A stretch of 64,000 nucleotides of DNA, from assembly GCF_000400465.1 (NCBI RefSeq), contig NW_008806274.1, forward strand, positions 248,001 through 312,000, written 5' to 3'. Positions within the stretch are counted from its first letter, which is position 1. Each line of letters starts with the position of its first letter. Under the pieces are notes generated by a model. The model worked only from the letters and a program-made list of their open reading frames with translations. It searched no databases and was not told the DNA's origin. Source of the stretch: Wallemia ichthyophaga EXF-994 (taxonomy: Eukaryota > Basidiomycota > Wallemiomycetes > Wallemiales > Wallemiaceae). Below are positions 54,754 to 64,000 of this stretch, piece after piece. Both the position numbers and the translations under genes were made by a program.

Positions 54754-55741
54754 ATGTCATTTCGACGATTTCCTCAATATCGACGATTCCGAGGCGGAGG
54801 AAGCTCGCGAGGCCAGCAGCACACACTAATAGCATCCGGACTCGGGGTGAGTGCTGCAGGCTACTACTTCTACCACCTCCATCCCAATGCCGCGGGACGG
54901 TATCGGTTCATAGACGTGAGCCAGCAGCAGGAGGTCCGCGCCGGTGACGAGGCATTTAGAGAGCTGCTGCGTCAATACAGCGCGTCTATTCTTCCCTCCC
55001 ACCACCCTACCACTGTGTACGTGCGAGACATCGCCAAGCGCATCATACGGGCATCTGGTGCACTCCATCCACACACCAAAGAGTATAATTGGCAAGTTTA
55101 CGTCGTACATTCGAGTACAAAAAACGCAATGGTGCTGCCTGGTGGCAAGATATTTGTGTTCGACGGACTCCTCCCAATCACAAAGACTGCAGATGGACTG
55201 GCTAATGTAATAGGACATGAGTGTGCCCACCAATACCTCCGTCACAGCGGAGAGAGGATGAGTTTCATGAAGGTGTTCATCGGTCTCGCCATCGCCCTCC
55301 AGGCTGTCGGAATTGACTTTGGTCTCTCAAACGCCCTAATGAAGGTCGTCCTAGAGCTGCCTAACTCGCGCAAAGCTGAGTATGAAGCTGACCAGGTGGG
55401 TATGGATGTCGCCGCGCGCGCTTGCTTCGATCCTGCAGAGGCTGTACGGTGGGTAGAGATTAACGCTGTGTATCCTTCTAACACGCTTACAGCGTCTGGC
55501 AGAGGATGTCGCAGGCTGAAAGCAGCGGCGGCAGTGGTGGTGCTATGGACTTCCTCTCCACACATCCTGGCCACGAAAACCGCATCGAAAGGCTGAGAGA
55601 GTTCCTTCCTAAGGTGGGCAATGGCGGTATGCACTGCCGATCGCTTACTGACACACTGAACAGGCAAAAAAGATTTTTGACGACAGCGAATGTCAGCAGA
55701 TGAGTAGCTTTCGCAGGTCCACCTTTAGTGCATTTATGTAG
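54754..55741 (+). CDS. OMA1: Mitochondrial inner-membrane metalloprotease Oma1
   Basis: OMA1 is a stress-activated M48 zinc protease acting on inner-membrane proteins. Exons are 54754..55448, 55493..55613 and 55664..55741; 297 residues. The zinc motif is NVIGHECAHQYLRHSGERMS and the third ligand region is NSRKAEYEADQVGMDVAARA. The first intron restores AVRVWQRMSQAES and exon 2 holds FLSTHPGHENRIERL, another M48 mark. The N-terminus (MSFRRFPQYRRFRGGG) is Arg-rich, fitting a mitochondrial presequence, followed by one hydrophobic helix (SGLGVSAAGYYFYHL). The chain is somewhat short for OMA1 but complete. Confidence 0.92.
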
Positions 55742-55814
55742 TACGATAATAAAGTTATAGAAGTGTATATTTGTGTATATTAGACTGCATAGATTAGACT
55801 GCATGTAAACATAT

Positions 55815-58128
55815 CTACGACGCATTTTGTTCCTTTATAGCCAGAATAATTGGTGTGAGCAAATTACTTGTGACGACAGCGGCGACCAAGAAAAGGAGAG
55901 AGGCGAGAAGAGGGCCGTAGAGGCTAAGCCAGCTTTCCTCCACTTTGATATCCGGGTTGTGCAGTGTAAGTGTAGCCTCTTCTTCCTCCTCAGTCGTCCA
56001 ATAAACAGACTGTTTTTCCTTATTATAGGTGTAAGACCCGCCCGACACCTCCACTGCCAAGCTGGCAAAGTAGTGTGAAGGAACATATATCTCTGTTGTG
56101 CCTTTCCTCGCAGCCATCCTGAGAGTATATTTGCGCAAACTGACGAGGTACTCCGTGCATAACACCTCTCCGCTCACTTTACAGGCGTACGGCCGAATCC
56201 ACACGTCAGGAATGCGCAGGCCGTCTGTAAGGGATTTTGATTGTGAGTTTGAGTGTGCACTGCGAGCGCTTTTTGAAAACAAGCTAAAATTCTCTCCGCT
56301 GTTACCAGTCAGTCATATGAGCAACGCACGTAACAACAAAGCGACTCACTTCCACACATCACCGTCTTCATCCGTATTATCGGGGTTGTAATTCCACAGG
56401 GTGTATCCGACGGCGTGAGTTTCCAGAGCGGAGATAAGCGCATCGAGGGCAGCTCTGTGGTGCTGAGGGGAGTATTAGCGGCGCTAGCTCCGTAAAAACA
56501 CCACAATCCAGCATAACTCACCCTCCATTCTCCCTGATACTGTCCCTCACCGTTGTTGATGTCCATCGGGATGCCCGTCTCTCCAAAGAATATTGGCAGC
56601 GCGCCTAGAGTTCTTCTTGTCTCACGCACTATGCGTCCAATTTGCACGCTGTAGTTCTTCCTCAGACCCGCATCACCGATGTATAGAGCATTCCAGATCA
56701 TCATCCCCTGCAGTGAGTGAGTGAGTGAGTGAGTGTGAGTGGGAGTGTAAGGAGGGAGCATGTGCATGACACGCCAAAGCACCAACCCACCCTTGCCAAT
56801 CCCTGTACATTCACAGACCACCACGTTCCCACTTTCTTGAAGAGCATGTTAAGATCATACCAATGAGGGCTAGCGATGAGGTTATGTGGGCGAAGAAGTG
56901 CGGGGACGTGTGGGAAGAATTCATTCGGAATGGGTTCAACGACATTCCACAACTGGCCATTGTACGCAGCTTTACTGATGCCATCTGCAAAGGAGCGCGC
57001 AAAGGGCCAATAGAAGTCGCGATACCATTCCACCCGCTCACGAGAGACGGGGTTAAACTGAAAGTAGTTCTGGCGCAAGACGACAGGTTTTTCTTTGTCA
57101 CTGCTCCACGCCCACACGCCCTCATTCAACCACGGGCAGCATCGCGTGTCCTGAAACGCCTTGCGACGCGGCGTGATGTGTCTCTCGCCCGTCTTGCGTG
57201 TGGGGAAGGGGAAGGAGCGTTCATAGTACGCGACGCTGACGGGGTATCCCATCCCCAGCGCCATGCCTTGCACGGGCGAAGGTACATGTGCTATGTGTAG
57301 ATCGGTGTTGTAGTTCCATCTTTCAAAGGAGTCTAGTTCAATATACCCTCTGTGTGGCTCGTTGATGAGATCGAACGCGAGCACAGCGTGTGATGGAGAG
57401 AGATATCGCGCTAATTCTGCGTATGCCCTGATATACGCTTCTTGGAAGACGTGCTGTATGTTACGACCATCGATAGTAAGACCTGGAGCGAAAACACTTC
57501 CCGCCCAGAAGAGAGTGGCGAGTGTGGCTGCACAGCTCTTCTGGTAGCCACTTGGCCATACACCCTCCTCTAGCCCGTCACCAGGCTGGGCAGACCAGTT
57601 GGAACCTTTCTGATGGCGCAGCGGGTAGTGATATGCAGCGGCGGCGTCGTCAAGATGACGTAAATCATATCCAGCCATTGTGACTGTCCAGGCTGGTGCA
57701 CCGCTGCCGCCAGTGACGCGCGACCAGATGTCTTGGTGCGCGTCAATGATGATGCGCATGCCGTGCTGCTCAATTACCCCGCACAGCTTTTTGAGATATT
57801 CCATGTACGCGTAGTCGTACTTTCCCAGCCCCGCATGCTCGAGAGCTTCCCAGGTGACGAGAAGACGGAGGATGGTGTGGCCGGCGTTGCGCAGTTTGGT
57901 GAGGTGGTACGCGGCGTCTGGGAGAGCGAAGGGGCGATTAATGAAAGAGGCGTTTGCGCTGTCGAAAAAGTCTTCTGCGTCGTCGTGCGTTTGATTTGAA
58001 GGGAGCTTAGAGCCGCCAGAGAGATTGACACCGCGGAGATAGCAATTGCGGTTGAATTGGTCGGAGATGTTTGCACCGTTTATACGCAGATCAATTCCAG
58101 TCCAGTCAGCAGCACCTAGATCACTCAT
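55815..58128 (-). CDS. GH5 glucosylceramidase/steryl-glucosidase (EGCrP type), membrane anchored
   Basis: Relatives in Cryptococcus (EGCrP1/2) cleave glucosylceramide or ergosteryl glucoside. Exons are 58128..56791, 56707..56522, 56462..56350 and 56259..55815; 693 residues. The GH5 barrel shows HGMRIIIDAHQDIWSRVTGG, the acid/base FDLINEPHRGY and the nucleophile FFGETGIPMDINNGEGQYQG, then GYTLWNYNPDNTDEDGDVW. After the barrel comes a beta-rich C-terminal domain and one hydrophobic helix (LLASLLFLVAAVVTSNLL) near the end. The first intron contains a (CACT)n microsatellite. The last acceptor is the CGCAG at 56260; a later ACAG breaks the frame. The longer N-terminal frame begins at TTG, so ATG 58128 is used, 44 bp after PRE1. 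Confidence 0.9.
56711..56737 (-). repeat. (CACT)n microsatellite inside an intron
   Basis: About six consecutive CACT units (GTGA on the plus strand) directly precede the CTGCAG acceptor of the first intron of the glucosylceramidase gene. They sit where the polypyrimidine tract would be, so copy number could affect splicing. Confidence 0.8.
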
Positions 58129-58171
58129 CGACGTCGCTGATAAAGAGGGAAATGGATCGATGAGAAATAAA

Positions 58172-58807
58172 TTACAAGTCAATTACGCGCACACCGTCTC
58201 TTGTTACTAGCCTCGCTTTCCAGCCACCTGGATTCACAATCAGGCGCTTCTCCACCTCGTCTGTGGCTCTCTTCATGAGCTGTATGCCGGCATCGAGGTC
58301 CATGTCTGGTTTGTGGTAGCGGTCAAAGGTGGAGGTTGCGAAGAAGGCTGTTGTATGTTAGTTGAATGCACGCAGCGAGATTCGAACGCCGAACCCACAA
58401 GCGTATCCATGGCATGCATACGGTACGTGTGCCAGAGTGCCCAAGTAATCCAACCAGAACAGAGCAGGTGTGTCCGAAGGCACGTCATAGCCCCCAAGCA
58501 GCAAATTTACAGCGTAAGGGTGTCTGCTACGCAATGAATCTGCCAATTGGCGTCTAATCCACGAGGCAGCTGCCTTAGGCTGAAGCTCTATATCATGGCG
58601 CAGCGTGTACAACCTCAAATTACGCTCAACAAATTCAGCGAACTGGAGGGTATCACCGCTTTCGCCGTTGAATGCCATAACCAAGTGCTCAGACAACTCA
58701 CGCATCTTATCCTCGTCGTTCTTCATGCGTATAATCGACATGGCGGCGTTTGTATCGCTCACTATGAGCACGTAGTCCTTGCCTGTAAGTGCCAATTGCG
58801 ATTCCAT
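58172..58807 (-). CDS. PRE1: 20S proteasome subunit beta-4
   Basis: A non-catalytic 20S beta subunit (PSMB2). Exons are 58807..58399 and 58347..58172 with a 51-nt GTGGGT/CAACAG intron; 194 residues. The N-terminus MESQLALTGKDYVLIVSDTN lacks a processed propeptide Thr, as expected. Then come MRELSEHLVMAFNGESGDTL, QFAEFVERNLRLY, RRQLADSLRSRHPYAVNLLL and GGYDVPSDTPALFWLDYLGT. After the splice the sequence runs SFFATSTFDRYHKPDMDLDA to the end. The ATG faces that of the deaminase gene across 62 bp. Confidence 0.94.
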
Positions 58808-58869
58808 TTTATTCTTTTGGCTGTTGGTTGTGGTGGTAAGAGAATGACGCGGCGAGTAAGTCACCAGCC

Positions 58870-59352
58870 ATGACGAGCATGTCGAGCACAGAGGAACAAA
58901 GTCATTTCATCAGCTTGGCTCTAGCTGAGGCTGCTAAATGCCCCGTAGTCAGCGGTGCTTTCAGCGTTGGCTGTGTATTGGTACACAACCACTCTGTTAT
59001 TTCCACTGGCTTCTCGAGAGAGCTGCAAGGCAACACGCATGCTGAGGCAAACGCTATTGATAAGCTTGAAGACCACTCTATCCTTCCCCATGTCGACCTT
59101 TACACAACCCTAGAGCCATGCACCGTACGCACTTCCGGCCTACACCCCTGCACAGCCACAATTATACAGAAGGGCATAAAAAGAGTCTTTATAGGCGCAA
59201 GTGAGCCACCGGATTTCGTCGTCTGCGAGGGCGTCAATCAGCTCAGACAGGCCGCCATCGACGTCATTTTCGTCGATAGCACCTCGTACACTAAAAGTAC
59301 TGGCAGAATCCTGGGAGAGGATTGTCTGGCAGCTGCTAGGAGAGGAGAGTAG
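58870..59352 (+). CDS. Zinc-dependent CMP/riboflavin-type deaminase
   Basis: A single-exon protein of 160 residues with the cytidine-deaminase fold: GAFSVGCVLVHNHSVISTGF, the zinc/catalytic motif GNTHAEANAIDKL and YTTLEPCTVRTSGLHPCTAT, then IKRVFIGASEPPDFVVCEGV. The longer PC(x8)C spacing and GVNQLRQAAIDVIFV resemble the deaminase of riboflavin synthesis (fungal RIB2 deaminase half, bacterial RibD) more than tRNA or dCMP deaminases. It could therefore act on the diaminopyrimidine intermediate, but there is no reductase or pseudouridine-synthase domain attached. The start ATG 58870 has a second ATG three codons on. Confidence 0.8.
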   Translation: MTSMSSTEEQSHFISLALAEAAKCPVVSGAFSVGCVLVHNHSVISTGFSRELQGNTHAEANAIDKLEDHSILPHVDLYTTLEPCTVRTSGLHPCTATIIQKGIKRVFIGASEPPDFVVCEGVNQLRQAAIDVIFVDSTSYTKSTGRILGEDCLAAARRGE

Positions 59353-59435
59353 TTATATGTACAATTGATTAAAATGTTACAATGCTATAAACTGTATTCT
59401 CTAGAGGTACACGAGGTACACGAGTTACAGTATCA

Positions 59436-61393
59436 TTATCGCTGTGTTCTAATATCATCGCTATCTTGGTCATCGCTGTTTTCGTTATCTCTCGACACGT
59501 TTCTGCTCGATGAAGCAGCCGCATTGCCATGAGATCGCAGAGTATCTATGGAAGTGTAAGTATTTAGGGCGTGGTCGAAGTGTCTATCGAGGGTGTGGGG
59601 GTGTGAGTGCGAGTGTGAGTAGGATATTCTATCCACATCCACTTCTTCACTACCACTCAAATCCTCCAAATCGCCAAGACTGTCGAAGCTCCCGCGAGAC
59701 TGAGACTGTGTCTGTCTCAATCCAGCGTGAGTCTCAAGAATATTATGTCTCTGGTCGAGATGAAAATCCCGAATGAATCGACTAGCCATGATCGGAATTA
59801 CAGAGAGCAGAGCTGCAGGTAATACGAGTAGTTTCATGTTGCTGCTGAACGCCTCTGCCATTTTACTCCTCTCTACCGCCCCCAACAGTCTAGTTTGGGA
59901 GGGATCTCCAATATACCGCGCCACATCCTCAGCCGAGAAGTGGGGGAGGAGTGTTTTAATGAATCTTGGTAAATACTGCACATTTATTGCCGATGCAATA
60001 GACTGGCCTGTGACATTACCCATTTCTGCAAATAGTAACACACTCGCGGTGGCCATGGCAAGATCACTTCCCTGCACGGCTCCTTGCGCCCCCACTTGCG
60101 TAGCAACAGCCACAATCCCCCCGCCTGCACCCTGCAGGATCTGCGTCAATGCTAGCATAGCTGGTGTGGGGTGGTTGCGTGCATACAGCATGAGCGTGAT
60201 ACCGATGAGTCTGTGATTGTTGTAAGTACATAATTACCATCTGAAATACCACCCAGCACGCACCTCACAACCAACGCTACACTCACCGACGCCTTCCATC
60301 TGATCTGCCAGATGAAGGCTACCACCGACCACGTAATCGCGCTGAATGTCATCGTCAGCGCCTGTGTGTAGATGTAGTAGTTGATGTCTTGCGTACTCCA
60401 GTCTGTTACGACTTGCACAAAGTATAGCAGTTGGGAAAAGGCCATATAGAACGACGTGAAGTCGAAATAGTTGATTATGCAAACCACTGCTATAGTCCTA
60501 TTCTTGAGGAAACGGAGAGGGAGGACGGGGTGTCTAGCGCAATAGGTCTCCCAGTAAAGGAAGGCAGGAATTATAATAGCCACACCGGCGACAAGCATCG
60601 AGGGTATAGTCACACCATCCCACTTGAGATTATCCACCTGGTTAGCCAGGATGATGGGCAGGAATATGTACACTAGCGCGCTGATGAGGAGATAGAGGCC
60701 AACAATATCCACATCCGACAAGAAGCGGACGAGGCGTTTGGTGGATGGTGGGGAGATTGAGAGCGAATGAGACAGCGTCTGAGAAGGCTTGGGAAGGAGA
60801 TTGGCGGAGGAAGAGGTAGACTTGCTATTGCGCAGCCTAATACGCCGCTGTTGAAATGACAAAGTGACAACAAGCGGCAACAAGGCGGGTATATAAGCCA
60901 AGGCAAAAAAAACAAAGCCCCAACGCCAATTATGAGTAAAGTAGTTTGAAATCTGGCCATTAAAGTAGAAGAGAATGAAAAACCAGCCAGAGTTTGTGAT
61001 AACAGAGAAGAAAGAGCGGTATCTGAGAGACGTAGCGTCTGCTATGACGACTTGGAGGGTGATATGGAAGCCAGAGACACCCATCTGCCATATACAGAGA
61101 CCAAGGCCGAGAGAGGAAATAGAGTTGCTAAATGAGCAAATAGCATAGCCTGAAGATATGAGGAACATTGAGATAAAAAGGGATTTGGGTCTACCGATGA
61201 CTTGGGACAACTTGCCGAAGAAAGGCTTGCCAGTGGCCAAGAGAATAGCGGTGATGGCAGTAACTGCATTTAAGCTGTGTGCCTTACCCAAGGAGGAAGC
61301 CGCGGATGTAGAAATGGTGATTGAAGTGCCATTATCCAAGTTAAAGAGGAAAGTAGCAATTAGAATAGACACGATAACAAATAAATTTATCAT
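59436..61393 (-). CDS. MFS transporter of the siderophore-iron type
   Basis: Exons are 61393..60264 and 60210..59436, giving 634 residues. Intron donor choice (GTGCGT) gives VALVVRLIGITLMLYARNHP; it is the most family-like of several possible donors. The first helix starts immediately at the N-terminus (VIVSILIATFLFNLDNGTSI), followed by ITAILLATGKPFFGKLSQVI and GRPKSLFISMFLISSGYAIC. About 12-14 helices are visible. The loop after helix 6 is Ser-rich, and the C-terminus ends in a His/Ser/Asp-rich tail (HSHSHPHTLDRHFDHALN). Siderophore (ARN/MirB) carriers match in helices 1, 2 and 11. Substrate is inferred from family only. The ATG overlaps the TBCA stop codon (ATGA). Confidence 0.8.
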
Positions 61394-61696
61394 TTTAAAT
61401 TTATCTGCGATTTTAATTCATCTAACTGCTTAATAGCGTTTGATAGTCGCTGTTCTGTATCAAGGACAAGCTTATTTGATTCTTGGATTAATTTTGTCTG
61501 TTTTGTAAGCATAGAAAGTTTTATAAACGCTAATACACACCTGATTAGTCCTCTTCCACTCAGCGTTCTCATCACCGTCGACAACTTTATCCCTGGCAGC
61601 CACTCCCTGCTCAACTTCCTCTTTGTACATTTCTAACTCCTTTGTCAACCTCCTCACAACTCCCTCTCTTATCTTTAACTGTCTCTCGTTATCCAT
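61390..61696 (-). CDS. RBL2: Tubulin-binding cofactor A
   Basis: TBCA binds beta-tubulin after release from chaperonin. Exons are 61696..61541 and 61497..61390; 87 residues, shorter than the usual 105-110. The N-terminus RQLKIREGVVRRLTKELEMY is the family signature. The second helix and the last one (KLVLDTEQRLSNAIKQLDEL) complete the three-helix bundle, with a shortened middle helix. The 43-nt intron is GTGTGT/AACAG. The stop TGA at 61392-61390 shares two bases with the ATG of the downstream transporter. Confidence 0.85.
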
Positions 61697-61936
61697 CCTT
61701 ACGTTATTTGATATGGTTTCTGTTTAAGCAGGATATGTCTCTCGTTTTGTATTTTCCTTTTTTTCACACTTTATATCTCAAATACACATCATCATCTATC
61801 GTTCTTGATTACTTTTACGGTCATCGCACTCCTCACAGTCTATCCCCTTTTTCTCAAAATTTTCATTTCTTCACTCTACACCTATCACAATACATTATCA
61901 GGTAAATGTCAAATGCATATCCAAAACACATTAAGA

Positions 61937-62934
61937 TTAGATGTACTTTGAAACCTTTGATGGGTCTTGACCAGCTGCCTTAGCGCGCTTGGTAAGCTTC
62001 TCAATAGACTTGTTGCCTCTGACACCGTTGCCCCATGACTTCCTGTGTTGCTCGTACTTCTCAATGAAGTTGGCGTTGCATGCCTTAACAAGAGCAGCGA
62101 GCTCAGATTGGTCTTCAGCACGAACATCTTGGATGGCGGCAACAGCAGCAGTCTTCTTGTGCACAACAGTTCCGAGACGAGCCTTACCCTTAACGATAGC
62201 ATAAGGGACACCCATCTTACGGCAGAGTGCTGGCAAGAAAACAACCAACTCAATTGGGTCAACGTCGTCAGCAATGAGGACGAGGTTTGCCTTCTTTGCT
62301 TCAACGAGTGCAACAACGTGGTTCAAACCGTACTTGACAAAGAGTGGCTTCTCTGAAGCAACCTCCTTACCCTCAGCCTTAGAAGCAGCAGCTTGAGTAA
62401 GACGAGCCTTCTTCTCGACCTTGCTCTCTGGGCGGTACTTGTTCATAAGCTTGAAGGCTTGAGTGGCGGTGTTCTTGTCCAAGGTGTTGCCGAATTGGGC
62501 AATGCTTGGTGGAACCTTCAGACGCTGGTGGAGGATAACCTTTTGACGTTGGAGGCGAACGTATTCTGGCCACTTGACGAATCTGGTCAAGTCAGACTTT
62601 GGACGGATGTCTTGACCTGTGACTGTGTAAGCAGTAGTCTAAAATTCTCCTGAACAACACCTACCAATGCCGAAAGACTTTGGCTGTGACTCGAAGAGTG
62701 GGTTGGTGACCTTCTTCGTGGTCTTGCCCTTAGAGTATGGAGCTGGAGCTGGCTTCTTTCCTGTTCCCGCCTTTGGCTGTTGTTGGTGTTAGCGTGGCTG
62801 TCATTGAGACGAGAGGCAACACAAAGGAAGAAGCCCTCGGAGCTCTAGCGGTGGTGTTCACCCAGCCAATTTAAATACTGTGTGCGCTGCCAATACAGGC
62901 TAATTCACTTTGTATTGCCTTCAACACTAACCAT
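61937..62934 (-). CDS. RPL8: 60S ribosomal protein eL8 (L7a)
   Basis: Exons are 62934..62932 (the ATG only), 62776..62665 and 62616..61937, giving 264 residues. The first intron is long for this genome (155 nt, GTTAGT...GCTAAC...CAACAG), as is common for ribosomal protein genes. The protein starts [20 protein letters not shown], then [20 protein letters not shown] completed by splice 2, [20 protein letters not shown] and [20 protein letters not shown] of the L7Ae-like RNA-binding fold. It ends [12 protein letters not shown]. Intron 2 has two tandem acceptors (ACACAG, TCACAG); only the second keeps the sequence. Any ATG downstream of the intron is out of frame, which supports the start-codon exon. 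Confidence 0.94.
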
Positions 62935-64000
62935 TTCGACTGATTTTGCTCTGGTTCAAGAGGCGAGCGAGCCTTCGCTGCGAGAAATTTGCAGTGAAAA
63001 TTTATTTAAAATTTCTTCTTTACCGGTGCGTGATCCGTAGAAAATAAAGGTATTTAAAGGCGCTTTTTATCCACTTGCTTTCCTTCTCTGCCGTATTATG
63101 GATTTGAGTGTGCACGTAGTGCCATCCAGTTAAGCGTATATGCTTCAACATCTTTGTAATCAAAGTCCTTAAAACCCTTGCATAACTTTTTTTTAAAACT
63201 GTTGATCGCACCCATTTCCTGTAAATTCTCAGTTTACTTTGCTGCGTCACCATCCAGGCACAAGTCCGCAAGTAGATCATCACTAAATAGTTGCATAATG
63301 ATTGAATTATCTGAGAGTACTTTCAACACAGCGAACTCACCGCTCCAATCCTGTATTATTAAAAGTGATGCGGTCGAGCTTTTCCTGATGTTTGTGCTTC
63401 AATATAAGCTAATACGACTTCTACAACAAAACCTCATAATTCTCACTACATCACCAGATCGCTGATCCTGACTGGAGTTGACAGCGCTTTGCAAAGGTCA
63501 CAATGGTTTTGGCATGTCTCAGGGAGAGCAATTTGGAATTTAAAAGTACATATTTCTAATTACTCGACTTCCATGATTATAATGCACCCTTCCACCACCA
63601 TTATTTAGATTTTCGAAATCCATTGGTCGGAGGTTTGGCGACCGATTTCAGAGTTTTGGTGACCCTCACTTTTTTTTTTGCATCAACTGCATTTAATAGG
63701 CGTGCAGCGATCCAGAATGTCATTTATTCCTCTCTAGATCCAGGATTAAGCCCTGTGGACACTAGTGTCGTAAAATGTAAATCGCGTTTATGGCGCCAAA
63801 CACTTGAAATTTTTGGTTGCTTGAGGACTCAATCATCCAAAATAATTTCTGTCTATCGATGAAGCACGTGCGATCTTCCATTATTTCCTATAGCGTGCTC
63901 CAGATCGATGTCGGATCACAACTTCCGAACAGCCTACAGGGTGGCATTGAAGGCTCAAGGATATGATTTCAGGACATAGCAAAAGGGTATGAATATGGGC
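62935..64000. other. Right end of window, no firm gene; possible pseudogene at about 63000-63400 (minus)
   Basis: The first part is the eL8 promoter. On the minus strand from about 63400 to 63000 a single frame reads VLKVLSDNSIIMQLFSDDLL, then after a TAA EMGAINSFKKKLCKGFKDFD and VEAYTLNWMALRAH, with two more stops. That looks like a decayed gene, family unknown. The remaining 500 bp hold a T10 run near 63670 and short frames without coding character. Confidence 0.3.

Noticed and set aside
58372-58398. tRNA T-arm-like sequence (GGCGTTCGAATCTCGC on the minus strand)
   Set aside because: It lies within the PRE1 intron, has no acceptor, D or anticodon partner, and the surroundings are explained by the proteasome gene.

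Overview
The window is nuclear DNA from a compact fungal genome. It carries about 40 protein genes on both strands. Nearly all are split by short GT-AG introns, mostly 36-60 nt, with CTRAC/CTAAC-like branch sites about 10 nt before the acceptor. Gene content (sulfite reductase, sulfate permease, Zn2Cys6 and bZIP regulators, a Cryptococcus-type GH5 glucosylceramidase, a siderophore-type MFS carrier, bifunctional THI20) points to a fungus. Gene density, tiny intergenic spaces and very short introns suggest a reduced basidiomycete such as a Wallemia-type species; that placement is inference. Exon coordinates were worked out by hand from splice signals and reading frame.

Layout. 1-8.1 kb: 3' part of sulfite reductase alpha, a YbjQ-fold protein, an AAGAB/p34 homologue, MRT4, deoxyhypusine hydroxylase, a GLFG nucleoporin (NUP57/Nup54). 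8.4-8.6 kb: a tRNA-Thr(AGU) whose 3' half precedes its 5' half, i.e. a circularly permuted tRNA gene. 8.9-20.2 kb: DUF7137 protein, acetyl-CoA synthetase, BOR1 transporter, DUF2461 protein, Asterix-like membrane protein, PSF1, an AT-hook RSC7/NPL6-like protein, an Ohr/OsmC peroxidase, IND1. 20.2-32.2 kb: GPI12, a small membrane protein, PEX3, a ThrE/PRM10 transporter, three poorly known genes, pyruvate carboxylase. 33-36 kb: two adjacent related coiled-coil genes, one full of in-frame stops. 36.4-47.6 kb: sulfate permease, Zn2Cys6 regulator, an intron-bearing retropepsin-like gene without its catalytic motif, mitochondrial bL27, SKP1, THI20, a Ser-rich protein. 47.9-64 kb: proteasome PRE2, eL37, a bZIP factor, a coiled-coil protein, OMA1, GH5 glucosylceramidase, proteasome PRE1, a deaminase, a siderophore-type carrier overlapping TBCA, eL8, and an unexplained right end.

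The genes are mostly housekeeping and do not form one pathway. Loose functional groups are sulfur assimilation (sulfite reductase and sulfate permease, 34 kb apart), C2/C3 metabolism (ACS, PYC), protein turnover (PRE1, PRE2, SKP1), translation (eL8, eL37, bL27m, MRT4, DOHH, tRNA-Thr) and mitochondria/peroxisome (IND1, OMA1, PEX3). The most unusual element is the permuted tRNA. Next come the decayed-active-site retropepsin-like gene, the missing acceptor AG in eL37, divergent start codons only 21 and 27 bp apart, and an ATGA stop/start overlap between TBCA and the carrier.
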